From the NCBI GenBank assembly GCA_025267735.1, contig CM046309.1, forward strand, positions 35,935,202-35,999,201: DNA of 64,000 bases, written 5' to 3'. The DNA is from Mactra quadrangularis (Eukaryota > Mollusca > Bivalvia > Venerida > Mactridae). Shown piece after piece: positions 12,501 through 23,500 of the stretch. The translations under genes were made by a program, and so were the position numbers. The notes beneath the pieces were generated by a model. That model saw only the letters and a list, made by a program, of their open reading frames with translations, was not told the origin of the DNA and ran no database searches. Every line of letters begins with the position of its first letter. Position 1 is the first letter of the stretch.

Positions 12501-15476
12501 TGTAATTAAACATGGTTGTGTCTTACTTTAAAATAGAAATATCCGTTCGCCCATGGTCATTTAGCAGACTGAAAAAGTGCGTGTGTTCACGACTTTTTTA
12601 GGGATATTTTTCAACAGATATTACTACGGTGAATTATTCTTTCATTAAAAGTTTATATTGATTAACGAATTGTGTTTTTTCATCTATGCAACATCACGTG
12701 TCTTATCGTTGTGACCACGGTATAGCAGTGCATATATGCAATCTAAAATAGAATCCACATCGAACTAACTTCCTCCATGATATAAATGACTTAGAGGCCG
12801 ATCTGCAACCTCTCAATGATAAATGTGATGGGTTCGAACCAGCTTCTGATAATGGCGTTTAATTGCTAACAGGAATAAAGTCTAATGCTCACACACAACT
12901 CGAACGTTTAGCAGATTTAGCAGATTAACTATCCGTCTCATGACTGAGATTGAAAAGCCACAAAAACAAAGAAGAGATTCACTGTTTTCAAATATATTAT
13001 CTATATATGACATGTCAGATGACTTCTAACTTGTAATTCTTCAAATTTGTGTATGCATACTTAAAATATTAAACAAGAAAAATAATCATACAAAGTCATG
13101 ATCAATTGTATATACCATGTAAACTTGAACTTTATTCATGTGATCCATGTTAACACTTTATCACTTAACTTCTGATTTTTATTGTATAATATGGATTCTA
13201 GCAGAAATCCCTTCTGCCATACAAAAAAAAAACACTCAGTATAATACCTTGGGAAATTAATCAAAATAGCCTTATAAATTGCCATATTCAATGTAACTTT
13301 GTTTAAAATAAATCTCTGTTCTCATTAAGCCATCGCAGTTTGAAGAAACGTCATGGTGAGTATAACTAACAGCATCAATGGGACTTTCAATTGAAATATT
13401 ATTTATATCGTGATACTTTTAGGTAACTTTTTGTCCAAAAATTTCATCAGATGAGTCAGGCCAATACTGAGGACCACTCTTGGCTTTTTTAGGACTTGAT
13501 TGTGCCGATCTACATCCATTTTCTCTTCTATCTTTTTTCTATTAAGTGTTAATTTTAATTTTGTCTTGCCCATTTCTGAAATTTAAAACATAAAGAAAAT
13601 AGTTGAACAATAAGAAAGATTGCTAATGTAAATTCATTTAAAAATGTCTATGCAAAAAATAGAGTCATCCTAGAATTCATGCACCTTCGTACATTGACTT
13701 TTAATTTTTGACCTATTTAATAGTTTTACACGTCAGGGTACGTATTTTTTGTGCGTCACTAAAAAGTCATTGTATTAAATCTACATTAAGTGGTCAACTA
13801 AAATCTATGTTGAATCCTTTGCATATGTATATAAACTCTAAGTTGTATCCCATGCAATTTGTATAATGTTTGAAAACCAAAGAAAGGTCACATGATACAT
13901 CCCTGTACGTAGTCATAAAATGCAATGCACTATGTAGGTCATTTTTAAGAAACTGTGGTGAGTAAATTGGACAACTCTACGTAGGAAATGAACGTTATCC
14001 GGAAAATCACGGGCAATGAACGTTATCATTATCCACATTTTCTCATAATTTACAAACTAGCTCTTTTCAAAGATCGTTATCGTCTATAGAGGGTTGATTG
14101 GAAGTGTATATGAAATAAATATACCATGTGCATAACTGTCGGCACAAATTAAGGCATTTAAACGCATTAACCGTTGAAATACAATGAACGCTACCCTGAC
14201 AATTTCAATCGCATCGAAATTTGTGTACCAAATTACTCCAAGACGACTAAATATTTCAGGAAAACAATTACTGCAGCAATCATAACTCGTAAACAGGGGG
14301 TTTATGCGCGTATTCTTGGAAAAAAACACTACGTGATTTGTAAGAAAAAAGCAAAAAACCTACCTTATGCGAGTGACCTATATTCCAAATATGGTAAAAA
14401 ATACCCGGATGAAGTCACGTGGGTTCGCCACCGTGTCATCGGTATCATTGAAATGTGTAATCTCAAATTTACGGACTAAAAACGAAACTTCAGTCATCGC
14501 CTTAACGATTTGTTTACTTCAACACCGGTTTTTCCAAAATGGCGTCTAAATATGTCCGAGGTTATTCGTAGGGAATGGCCGAGGAGTTCCGAATGCTGGA
14601 TGGCATGCAGTCATTACAACATTGTACTGTATAGATTATTTTGGCCAGATACTTGTTAATTTAGCTCTTGTGAATTCAGCTACGTAATAAGCCCACACTT
14701 TATATATTTTTAGTCTTACGAGAATTTTCTTGAAAAAAATAGCATGGTAGGTCGAAATAAAAAAAATAAAAAAATAAAAGATGTCAATTACAATTGACTT
14801 TCATACCCTTTTTGTACAAGTTCTGAGTGAAATTGATTTTCATTTAAGAAATTCACTGCCATTGCCTTAAACTGTGTGAAAATTGACGCATTGAGCGAGC
14901 TTACTCTTACAGGGATAGGTTCATTTTTTTTCTTTTTTGGTGCTAAAATAAGTATGATTGGTAAAAACATAATCAAGATTTTTTTTAATTTCTGAAAAAT
15001 TAAGGTCAGGATTTTTGTAAGACAAAAAGAATAAAAGATTTGGCCTAATGTCAATTTTTATGCATTAACCGTTATATGCACACACAGAATGAAATTACCA
15101 ACTTACGTCTACGAACATCTCTTGTACCCAATGCAGTATTGTGTATTGTTGAATTATGGATCAATTCAACGTTGACAGGTGTTTTCTGTGCATTTTCTGA
15201 ATCCCCGGCCTTTTCGTGCGTGTTATGGTGGAAGCCGTCGTCAGGTTTTATAAACTGGTTATCGCGTAGCTGTTCCTTCAAAGTATTAACTTGGATTTTA
15301 ATGTCCATATTTTCGCGTTTTAACTCATTGACTTCGCTTTTTAAATCACCTATTTCGTCACGCTGAATCTGAATAACCTTTTCTAAAGCCAGTAATCGTT
15401 TCTCAAATGTTTCATCACTTTTTACCCACGACAAAAAGCAAAGAAAAAGTAGAAGAACAAAATAACGTCCAGCCAT
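9557..15476 (-). CDS. Secreted coiled-coil C1q domain protein (array copy 1)
   Basis: Two coding exons, 15107-15476 and 9557-9966, give 780 nt and 259 residues. The donor GTAAGT and acceptor TTCTACAG join in phase 1. Start is the ATG at 15476 (MAGRYFV...); the upstream in-frame TTG was not used. Residues 1-20 are a signal peptide (LLLFLCFLSWVKS). Residues about 22-75 form a leucine-rich heptad coiled coil for oligomerisation. A short linker contains an NST glycosylation site. The C-terminal ~130 residues are a C1q domain with TPIAFYAV, the GIYSVPTSGYYVFTW core and terminal FSGWLLF. Such proteins are secreted pattern-recognition lectins in molluscs; the ligand here is unknown. The intron is 5.1 kb because of nested insertions; without the 4.1-kb block it is close to its paralogues. 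No other exon 1 lies between the two exons. Exon 1 overlaps the tail of the broken neighbour at 15415-15476. Confidence 0.85.
10665..14435. mobile_element. Long-TIR DNA transposon, copy A, with 5-bp TSD
   Basis: The element is 3771 bp. Its ends are inverted repeats of about 490 bp (10665-11155 and 13945-14435), nearly identical and starting CACGGTGGCGAACCCACGTG. TCATC flanks both ends (10660-10664, 14436-14440). A second copy in opposite orientation lies at 44315-47704. The interior is about 2.8 kb and contains a short zinc-finger-like frame, a lysine-rich frame (13320-13570, minus strand) interrupted by stops, and no transposase-sized frame, so it is non-autonomous or decayed. A 5-bp TSD with a CAC-starting terminal heptamer matches what is known of Transib/RAG-type elements. 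Class is inferred from the ends only. Confidence 0.8.
11739..11892 (+). pseudogene. C2H2-zinc-finger-like exon fragment inside transposon copy A
   Basis: After a pyrimidine tract and TTTCAG acceptor, about 50 codons stay open to a TAG at 11890-11892. The frame contains CVTYMCGYMF, then DEHERRC, then CCGNGFLSRADLVRHK, which resembles C2H2 finger spacing (two cysteines, GF, a leucine and a histidine). The second finger ends at the stop. In copy B the same stretch (about 46850-46990, minus strand) has one fewer T in a T-run and is frameshifted. It is probably a remnant of an element-encoded or captured finger protein. Confidence 0.35.
14691..15045. mobile_element. PIF/Harbinger-like MITE, copy 1
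   Basis: This 355-bp element is flanked by TAA (14688-14690 and 15046-15048). The left end GCCCACACTTTATATATTTT and the complement of the right end, GGCCAAATCTTTTATTCTTT, are imperfect inverted repeats, both running into GTCTTAC. The paralogous intron at about 19480-19500 has the unoccupied site ACGTAATAATGTCAA. A second copy lies at 55374-55712. TWA duplications are typical of PIF/Harbinger. Non-coding. Confidence 0.75.
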
Positions 15477-16585
15477 TTTCAAATCGGAATGTTGAATATC
15501 GTTTGTTGAACGAGAATGGGAGGAGTGTCAAAAATAGGTTATCTATTGTAGTGAATGGGGAATGGGGAACAGTATAAATGCCATCGTTTGGATTATAACC
15601 GTTTCCTTCGTCTGTAATTTCCATGTTGAAAACAACAATTTCATGATCATGGAGACATGGTTCACCATTAATGACAGCATAAAACGCAATAGGTGTCTCA
15701 GCACTTCCTCCTGAACAATAAATAGAGCAAATTCGTATTTCATATATATATATATGTACCTAATGTTCTTGTATTATGATGTACACTCTTCGATAAGCTC
15801 AATCGGGCAAAACCCTTCCACTAAAGGCGAAGAACATTAAAACCCGCCGCCAGCAATTGGTCTTGCAGACGATACATTCACAAAGCTGTGATATTTATAT
15901 TGTTAAAAAGTTATTTGGCAAACCCTGTTTTAAGAAGCAACCAAAGATGGTTCTATGTCAATTTTAGTACCGTGAAATTCAGTCCTTATAACGCTGTATT
16001 AGATACAATGTGTCAGATATAGTTTCCGAAAATATGTATCACATTCATAATAAATAAGAAAAGGTCAGTTTCGTTCACTTTTGAAATCTTTGCTTTGACT
16101 TAATGCCCTTTGGTTCGAGTGGAAAACAGGTACAGCGCATACAGTAGTTGATTTGCCCAGAAATGTTCAGTTGTTAAATGCATTGATTGTAACCTTCCTA
16201 ATTATATACCGGTATATACACACAAAATTAATGAAATTACCAACTTACGTCTACGAAAATTTCTTGTACTCAATGCAGCATTGTGTATTGTTGAATTATG
16301 GATCAATTCAACGTTGGCAGGAGCTTTCTGTGCAGATTCTGAATCCCCAGCCGTTTCTTGTGTGTTATCGTGGAAGCCAGCGTCAGGTTTTATAGAATCG
16401 CGCAGCTTCAAAGTATTCACTTGGGTTTTAATGTCCATATTTTCGCTTTTTAAATCATCAATTTCTTGACGCTGAATCTGAATAACCTTTTCTAAAGCCA
16501 GTAACCGTTTTTCAAATGTTTCATCACTTTTTACACACGACAAAAAGCAAAGAAAAAGTACATGAACAAAATAACGTTCAGCCAT
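15415..16585 (-). pseudogene. C1q domain gene truncated by deletion (array copy 2)
   Basis: Exon 1 (16249-16585, ATG at 16585) is intact: signal peptide, coiled coil and linker, with the usual donor. Exon 2 starts normally at 15710 but C1q homology stops after GIYTVP near 15551. The next bases (about 15541 downward) match the region upstream of a C1q exon 1, as seen beside 20124-20200. A deletion therefore removed roughly 84 C-terminal C1q residues plus intergenic DNA. Reading continues through unrelated sequence to a TGA at 15415-15417, giving a possible 210-residue protein with half a jelly-roll and a new tail. The tail overlaps copy 1's exon 1 in another frame by 62 nt. It is likely a pseudogene, though a secreted coiled-coil product is possible. 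Exon 1 most resembles copy 4 (QRQEIDDLK, STRNFRRRK). Confidence 0.8.
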
Positions 16586-17039
16586 TTTCAAATTGGAATG
16601 TTGAATATCGTTTGTTGAAAGAGATTTTTAGTATGCGCCAAAACCAGGTTATCTATTTTGCCGTTCCTAATTAATTCTTTATCGAATAAAAGGAACACAA
16701 AGGCAATCTAAATTCTTTCTATTCGATATCTTTATTAAATTATTAATTAGTATTTTTGAGACCATCAATGTTTGTATCACTAAAACTTTCCATTATCGGA
16801 TCACTGTTTTACTGCTTCCAAAATGTTTCTTTGCACTTTTTAGACGTTTGGAACAGTTGACATTTAAGTTGAAATCTGTGAACGAGCAATTTAAAACAGA
16901 GCGCAAATTTGTACGAGTTGACTTGAAATTTTCTGATAATGAAGAACTATTTGAACTTAAAAACAAAAACAATTGTGTCATATTTTAAATACAATTATAG
17001 GTTAGTTAAAAAAATAGTCTAAGTTTGTCACTGATGATT

Positions 17040-17240
17040 TTAAATAAACCATTGTACTTACAATCTCGGTTATCGTAACACTCCCATTCTTGCTTGGCTC
17101 TATTTTACAAACTCTCATTTTAGTGCATGACACTTCAGTTAACATCAAGTTTATAGGAGACAATCAATGCAAGTTTCATAGAGAATCTAGCGGACAAAAT
17201 ACGTTTGTAAGAATTAACTAGAATTGTAAGTCTACTCTCA
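17040..17240. repeat. Duplicated upstream block of C1q copy 2
   Basis: GGTTATCGTAAC, CCCATTCT, then ACAAAATACGTTTG recur in the same order at about 27015-27290 upstream of copy 4. The stretch 16840-16980 likewise matches 25975-26110 and, more weakly, 23870-24060. These are the flanks of the duplicated C1q unit. Nothing coding is visible in 16586-17727. Confidence 0.55.
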
Positions 17241-17727
17241 AGTACATTCTTAAGTCAATGACCATACGAGTACATAGCCACCTTGTAAATAAATGTAAAA
17301 AATGTTATTTTAAAGTCTGAGACAAGGTTACAAAGTCTATATACTTGTTTTAATAGCACCTAGTGTTCTACAAAAAACTTGCTTGTGATACTTGCCGTTT
17401 AATCGACGTTTACAAACAACATTTATTCTAACAGGCTAATAACAATGACATTGACTTCCCTTTAACTTGAAAAGAAATCGAACCAATGACCTCAGGATTC
17501 GCGCTTCCACCATATCGAATAACCTTCTTTTGAAATTAGGAAATTCGAACATCTTCGGAAACGACAAATATGTTCGAATTTCTTAGGTCAAATTCTCTTG
17601 AGATTAAATTTCATTTTGGGCAAAATAATATTACTATTAATACGTAAAATAAACATGTAATACTCTGTAATCAACATTTGTGTGTCGGAAAGGAGCGTCT
17701 AACTATTTATTTGGATTTTAGGTCGTG

Positions 17728-17974
17728 TATAGTTCTGTAACTTCTGTTATATTAACCTGTCACAACTTGAATAATAACACGGTTACTAAATATGTTTTAT
17801 TCAACTTCTTTTTAACCATTGAGACACCAAGTCATATTACGTATTGATGATCTAATTAAATATGCGGCCATTTTGAATATCAGTGGAATAAGATGTTCGA
17901 AAGAAGTAAACAATAACAGATTCAATGACGGTGTAATTATTTAAGTCGTGACAGGTTAATATAACAGAACTATA
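17728..17974. mobile_element. 247-bp MITE downstream of C1q copy 3
   Basis: The inverted ends are TATAGTTCTGT...TTAACCTGTCACAACTT and the complement TATAGTTCTGTTATATTAAC...GTCGTGAC. The left arm carries a small insertion (AACTTCTGT). The homologous DNA downstream of copy 1 (about 9240-9300) lacks it. If the outer TA is the target duplication it is Tc1/mariner-like. No coding capacity. Confidence 0.6.
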
Positions 17975-18279
17975 TCAATACACGTACACACTTTTCAGAT
18001 GCTTACAACCTCAAGTTCTCTCATATAATCAGCTTTCCTGAACACTGTTCAGTACTCGTCTTGCCTTTTTACTACCGGATCGTCGAATTCCCAAGTCATG
18101 AGTGTGCGTATATATAAACAATTGCTAAATGGACCTATGCTGCAAGCATAGCTCATATACATGTATTAATACAGGATATTTTAATTGCATGTACATATTA
18201 TGCTTAATCAACTAAAATATTTGTATTTGCTTTTCATGCTTCGTATAAGGTACATACTGCTTTAACATAGAATACTCGG

Positions 18280-20123
18280 TTAAAAAAGAAGCCATCCACT
18301 AAATGACGTCAGATGATATTGAGTATCGTGTACGTTACATCCTTCCCCTGCAATTTTTCTAATAAATACGTGATCTCCTACGTTCACAGGATAAATGGCG
18401 ATTCCAGTTACTTGGGACACGTCGTAATGACTAACAGTATCAGTGAATGCGTGGGCTTTTCCAACTCCATTGATAGCCAACTCAGAGACGTACCAATCAT
18501 TTCTAGATGCAATCGTCCATACGAATACGTAATAGCCGGAAGTAGGTACAACATAGATTCCATCATTTTTGTTGTAACCGTTTCCTACATCTGTGATTTC
18601 TTGGTTGAACACAATTATTGCATGATTATGGAGACATGGTTCACCATTAATGACAGCATAAAACGCAATAGGTGTCGCAGCACTTCCTCCTGAAGAATAA
18701 ACAGAACGAGTTAATTTTATAAACCGTTCTTTTGATCGTACCTGATACATGTAAATATGTTTTAATATCTTAAACTTTTGAAATGAAATCAGGGGCGGAT
18801 CCAGGATTTTTTTCTAGGAAAGTCCGGACTTTTCCTGGGGGGGTTCAAACTTTCGAACCATAAGCACATTATACACATTTAGAAGAATAATGCAACATAT
18901 TAATTATAAAAACTACGTAATAATTTAATATATGTTAAGCACTGAGTAGAAATTACTTTATCCTTCTTAAAAATGACATACAGTCAAGAAATACACTAAT
19001 GCACAGGTACATTTTGGAAATTCCAGGGGAGGCTAGATCCGCCTATGGAAACGCTCAGTTGTCTGATACCCAAACTAAGTTCCCGGCGACGATGAACCAA
19101 GCTTCAATTTCACGTTATATTAATTGTAGGAATTTTGAACAAACCGGTGGGATTTAGGTATGTCTTTCCAGTATCAGAGATTGTTTGTCATATTTTTGTA
19201 AATTGAATACTTATGCAGCGGTATTTTCTTCTGAGTACGTATAGAATGTAATAATATTCCCGACCGGAAAAGAGTTTGACATTGGCTGCATGATCGGAAA
19301 ACACTGAAGGGGAATCTCATAACTTTCATTCTATGAAAAGACATATGTGTACAAAACGCACAGAGCCGAGCAGGAAACATTTCCTAATGGATGGCATGCA
19401 GTCATTACAACATTGTACTGTATTGATTATTTTGGCCAGATACATGTACTTATTGAATGAGCCCTTGTGAATTCAGTTATACGTAATAATGTCAAATATA
19501 ACTTTAAATGCATTAACCGTTATATGCACACACAGAATGAAATCACCGAAACATTTTTTGCTCTTTTGTTTCGGTTGGAAATCAGGTACAAGTATTTGAT
19601 TTGCTCTGAAATTGTTAATTTTTTATATTATGCATAAATCTTCCGGATTATATACCGGTTACCGGTATATGCACACTAATGAAATTACCAACTTACGTCT
19701 ACGGACATCTCTTGTACCCAATGCAGTATTGTGTATTGTTGAATTATGGATCAATTCAACGTTGCCCGGTGTTTTCTGTGCAGATTCTGAATCCTCGGAC
19801 GTTTCTTTGGTGTTATGGTGGAAGTCGCCGTCAGGTTTTATAGAATCGCGTAGCTGTTGCTTTAAATTATTGACTTTGGTTTTAATGTCCATATTTTCGC
19901 GTTTTAAATTGTCGACTTCATGTTTTACCAAAGTATTTTCGCGTTTTAAATCTTTGATTTCACTTTTTAACTCATTGACTTCGCTTTTTAAATCACCTAT
20001 TTCGTCACGCTGAATCTGAATAACCTTTTCTAAAGCCAGTAATCGTTTTTCAAATGTTTCATTACATTTCACCCACGTCAAAAAGCAAAGAAAATGTACA
20101 AGAACAAAATAACGTCCAGCCAT
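18280..20123 (-). CDS. Secreted coiled-coil C1q domain protein (array copy 3)
   Basis: Exons 19697-20123 and 18280-18689 give 837 nt and 278 residues. The intron is 1007 bp, phase 1, GTAAGT...TTCAG. Start ATG at 20123. Signal peptide MAGRYFVLVHFLCFLTWVKC, then the longest coiled coil of the array: repeated heptads built from NELKSEIKDLKREN and KHEVDNLKREN extend it by about 19 residues over copy 1. The linker keeps HNSTIHNTAL with an N-glycosylation sequon. The C1q domain runs from TPIAFYAVINGEPC through GIYVVPTSGYYVFVW to FSGWLLF. Subtype features (QRDEIGDLK, GTRDVRRR, QEITDVGNGYN) pair it with copy 1. It is probably a secreted oligomeric recognition lectin, as for other bivalve C1q proteins. 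All reading frames are intact. Confidence 0.9.
19005..19470 (-). repeat. Intron block shared by C1q copies 3 and 1
   Basis: This intron stretch matches the intron of copy 1 at about 10040-10467 and 14596-14670 (GATCCGCCTATGGAAA, AGTTGTCTGATACCCAA, CAAGCTTCAATTTCACG, GGCATGCAGTCATTACAACA). Copy 1 is interrupted exactly at TGGATGGC. The match shows the two introns are paralogous and supplies the empty site for the nested insertion. Confidence 0.75.
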
Positions 20124-20312
20124 TTTCAAATTGGAATGTTGAATATCGCGTGTTGAGCGAGAATGGGAAGAGTGTCTAAAATAGGTTATCTATTGTACTG
20201 ATTTCATTAAATTTTCATGGAATTAAAGGAATATTAGGGCATTCTTAAATCTTTCTATTATATACATTGTATCTTTATTCATTGATTAATTAGTATTTAT
20301 GATACCATTAAT

Positions 20313-20519
20313 GTTATGTAAAATCCGGGTCGATAGCGTAGTTGGTAGCGCGCCGGGATTTGGAATCTCGTGTCCCGAAGGGGGGTACGGGTTCGAATCC
20401 CACTCGGAGAGGTTTTACCCTTCCATGAAAATTTGACAATAATGTCAATTTTCCTCCATTGTTTAGATAATTTGGAGAAGTTTCCGGCCTTGTGGGAGGG
20501 TAGGTGAGTACTGGTTATA
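20313..20519 (+). mobile_element. tRNA-derived SINE, 5' part (split)
   Basis: The SINE head starts at 20322 after the 9-bp TSD GTTATGTAA (20313-20321). The promoter boxes are TAGCGTAGTTGG (A box) and GGTTCGAATCC (B box). The anticodon-stem equivalent CGGGA-TTTGGAA-TCTCG would carry TGG. The body (CCGGCCTTGTGGGAGGG...GTACTGGTTATA) matches the copies at 37793-38082 and 57827-58112. It breaks off at 20519, where another element is inserted, and resumes at 23737. Confidence 0.88.
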
Positions 20520-23500
20520 CAGCCGTTTCGCGTTAAGTTAAGCAATTATTGAGAAAATATGTCACATGAAATTTATGTTGCAGCACTCAAAAAGTTTGTT
20601 TAAAAATGTAAACTTCAACCTTTCACGGAATTAAAATCAGAAGTTTTTTTAATAACAAGTTCGTTAATAAGTAAATATTTGTGATGAGTTTTACCTGGTA
20701 ATTCTTATCCGTGAATTACGTTACTGTAGTGAATCAATTATTAACAATGTCTAAAATTAAAATACAAACCATGTGTGACACCGATGAGGAGTTTTTTTCA
20801 ATTCATTAATCATTTCTACCTCTCAAACAACCAACACATAACAAGAACAAATATGTATATCAAACATAATAAGGACGAAACAAATAGAATATAGACTATT
20901 TTATTGGCTTTTTTCTTTTATAAAAAGTCCTTTCCCTGTCAAAAAGTATAGATAATGATAAGCATGACATACTTTAACATTGAAATATCGATACAAAATG
21001 TCATACCCTTTTCTAAAAGTATTCAAACTACGGTGTCAAAATATTGAAAGGATAGTGTAGTACAATAGTGTGTATTTATATGTACTAATGGTAACGTAAT
21101 CCACATAAATTTTATTTTATATGGCGTGAATCTATAAAAGTAAATACTGTTAACTAGAGATATAAAATGGAAAAATCTCTTTAGTGTATAGTTCATTTGT
21201 GCTAATTTTTAGATTTTAAGCAGTAGATTGGATGACTTCGGACTTTTATATAATTGAAACCTTTGTACGACATACGCAGTTTTATAAAATTTCAAATTGC
21301 CTTTTAAAATACATTGCAAAATGATTAATACGCAAGCTGTGATAACAAATAAATGTCTACAACACTGAATACGTAGTAAATACTTGATAAAGCTGTAAAA
21401 GGACATATCATGGAGAACCATAATGTCGCTAATTTAAGAAAAGAACGGTAACGTAATTCACAATATATTTGTACAAAACTTCTTTCATGTTTGAAAATGT
21501 TCTATATTGCTGACACTCTAACTTAATTTAACAATAGAGAAATCCTTGTTCTGCCAATGATGAAAACTAACTTATTGGTCATTATGTATAATTTATTATT
21601 AGTTAACGAGTTTGCAAACACAATTTTCCAAACTGTTAACAATGATTTAAATGGAGGGGCATATTTTCTGTTATATGAAATATTTTCATATTTTACATAC
21701 GAGGCATAATTGGAAGCCTGCAGTTCATACATGATTTATTTCTGTTTCATGGGACTAAACGTAAAAGAACATCACTCAATACTCCTTTTCAATATTGATT
21801 TGAAGCTTTAAAAAATATATTTGATGCATGAAAAATGTAACATGTTTCAACACTTCTAGTATATTGAACTTGAAGCATTCCGACGTCAGCGTTGAGTAAC
21901 GATGATGTAACTTCTTATTGTAAAGACAAGTGCATGGTTTTCTCACTCCACATAATGACCAATTTAGATATAACATATTTTATTGCCTACATGTAATTAT
22001 TATTGTAATTATTACCAACGTTCTTATACAAAAATATACATAACAGTATTTTAGCCCACAGTATGTCTGCCCACAAGTTTGCACCGCTGGTTGTCTCTTG
22101 CGTCAAGTGTTGATAAATTTGAACTGTAGCACGGACAATTTTACATCTAGATTCTCTTATCTTCTTGTCTGCCTTCTTCACAGAACATGCAGTTTTCCAG
22201 CTACCCGTTCTCTCTGTGAACTTCATGTTTACTACCATGTCAGAATATCTCCTTCTCTACATAAAAGGAATTGGGCACTGCTACCATTTTAATTAAATCG
22301 CATAATCCATCTGCCTTATAATCAATTATCGCTACATTTAGATTAGTGTTACAACGATCTGCAACTTTGCCTTTTATCGTCATGCGCCTCCATTGGCTTT
22401 TGCTTTTATATATTGTATGGGTCCATAATCGTATACATTTTTGTCTCATTCTAAATATATTTGGACCTATATTGGTTGTTAGTTTTTAAAATGTTTTAAA
22501 GTTTTAATTCAATTTATTTTCTCTTTTCAAGTAGCTTTAGCCATATTTTGGCTTTCTTCAATCTCTCTATGCCCTTTGCATCTAAACATTGCTTTTACCC
22601 ACTGGCCAAACAAAATTAGAGGGATTGTGAATTACGTTACCGCTCTGTGAATTACGTTTCCATTTAAAATGTGTGTCTAGCATGGACATATGAACAATAC
22701 AAAATAATTGTTACTGTGTAACTAAAATAATGCCCCAGAAAAAACAACTGATACAAAACTGATTTATCTATTATGCACTTGTATGATGAAACTATTTAAG
22801 AAACATACATGACTCACATTCATCATAAAATATTCGTAAAAGTCTCTTACTTATGCAATTTCCTTCTTCGAAAACTTTCAAAATATTGACACCTCAAAGT
22901 TCTTAGGTGTTGCTGTAAATTTAACCTGTTATAATTGACACTGGGTCATAATTTCGGCGACTAACTGATATTTGCGGTAACGTAATTCACAATAACGTAA
23001 TTCACGAATCGATTGTTTATTGGGCTGTTTATTTAATTGCATCAAGGCAATGTTAATTCATTTGGTTATTACTTAAGTTTATAAGAGGGTAGTTTAGATG
23101 GAATTTAGTAAGTGGATATAGGTAATGTTAGTGTGTATGAAAATAGCTAGTAACGTAATTCACTAAACCTAGGTTTTATTGAGTGAATACCGTTCTGAGG
23201 AGATGTGTGGATTATACAATTAATTATCAACCAATCTCGTTTGTCAATTGTGTGCTACATACATTGAGTAGTTCCCAGAAGATAAATACATATATACAAT
23301 GCAATGAACATCATGCCAGCAAGCCTGTGGAAAATGGTAACGTAATTCACGTGAATTTGTGGGACAGCAAAGTCAATGCGTAAATATTTTTATGATGTAA
23401 GTTGTGGAAGTTCAAACTATTGCAGTTGTTTGGCCTATGTGTATGCTTTATGATGAAAGTCAGAATTCCCATTCCTTGAGCAGAATAGGGCGACGATAAA

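Larger units (their letters stand above)
10468..14595. mobile_element. MITE with 9-bp TSD, itself split by a larger element
   Basis: CTGGATGGC occurs at 10459-10467 and again at 14596-14604. The ends are imperfect inverted repeats: CATTCGGAACACCCTCGACC on the left, and CATTCGGAACTCCTCGGCC on the complement of the right end. The intron of the C1q gene at 18280-20123 keeps the unoccupied site (TGGATGGCATGC near 19388). Removing the inner element (10665-14435 plus its 5-bp TSD) leaves a host of about 352 bp with no coding capacity. A 9-bp TSD suggests a Mutator-like relative; this is inferred from TSD length alone. Confidence 0.75.

Noticed and set aside
10665..14435. An intact RAG1- or Transib-like transposase in copy A
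   Set aside because: No frame of the needed length or recognisable catalytic segment was seen in either copy; the RAG/Transib link rests on the ends only.
15474..15482. Upstream in-frame TTG giving two extra residues (MK) in C1q exon 1
   Set aside because: All four copies have an ATG two codons later with an ideal signal peptide; a TTG start is unlikely in an animal gene.
20322..20400. Possible tRNA gene (A and B boxes, TGG anticodon equivalent)
   Set aside because: The acceptor stem is imperfect, a long SINE body follows, and a TSD brackets the whole. It is the head of a SINE.
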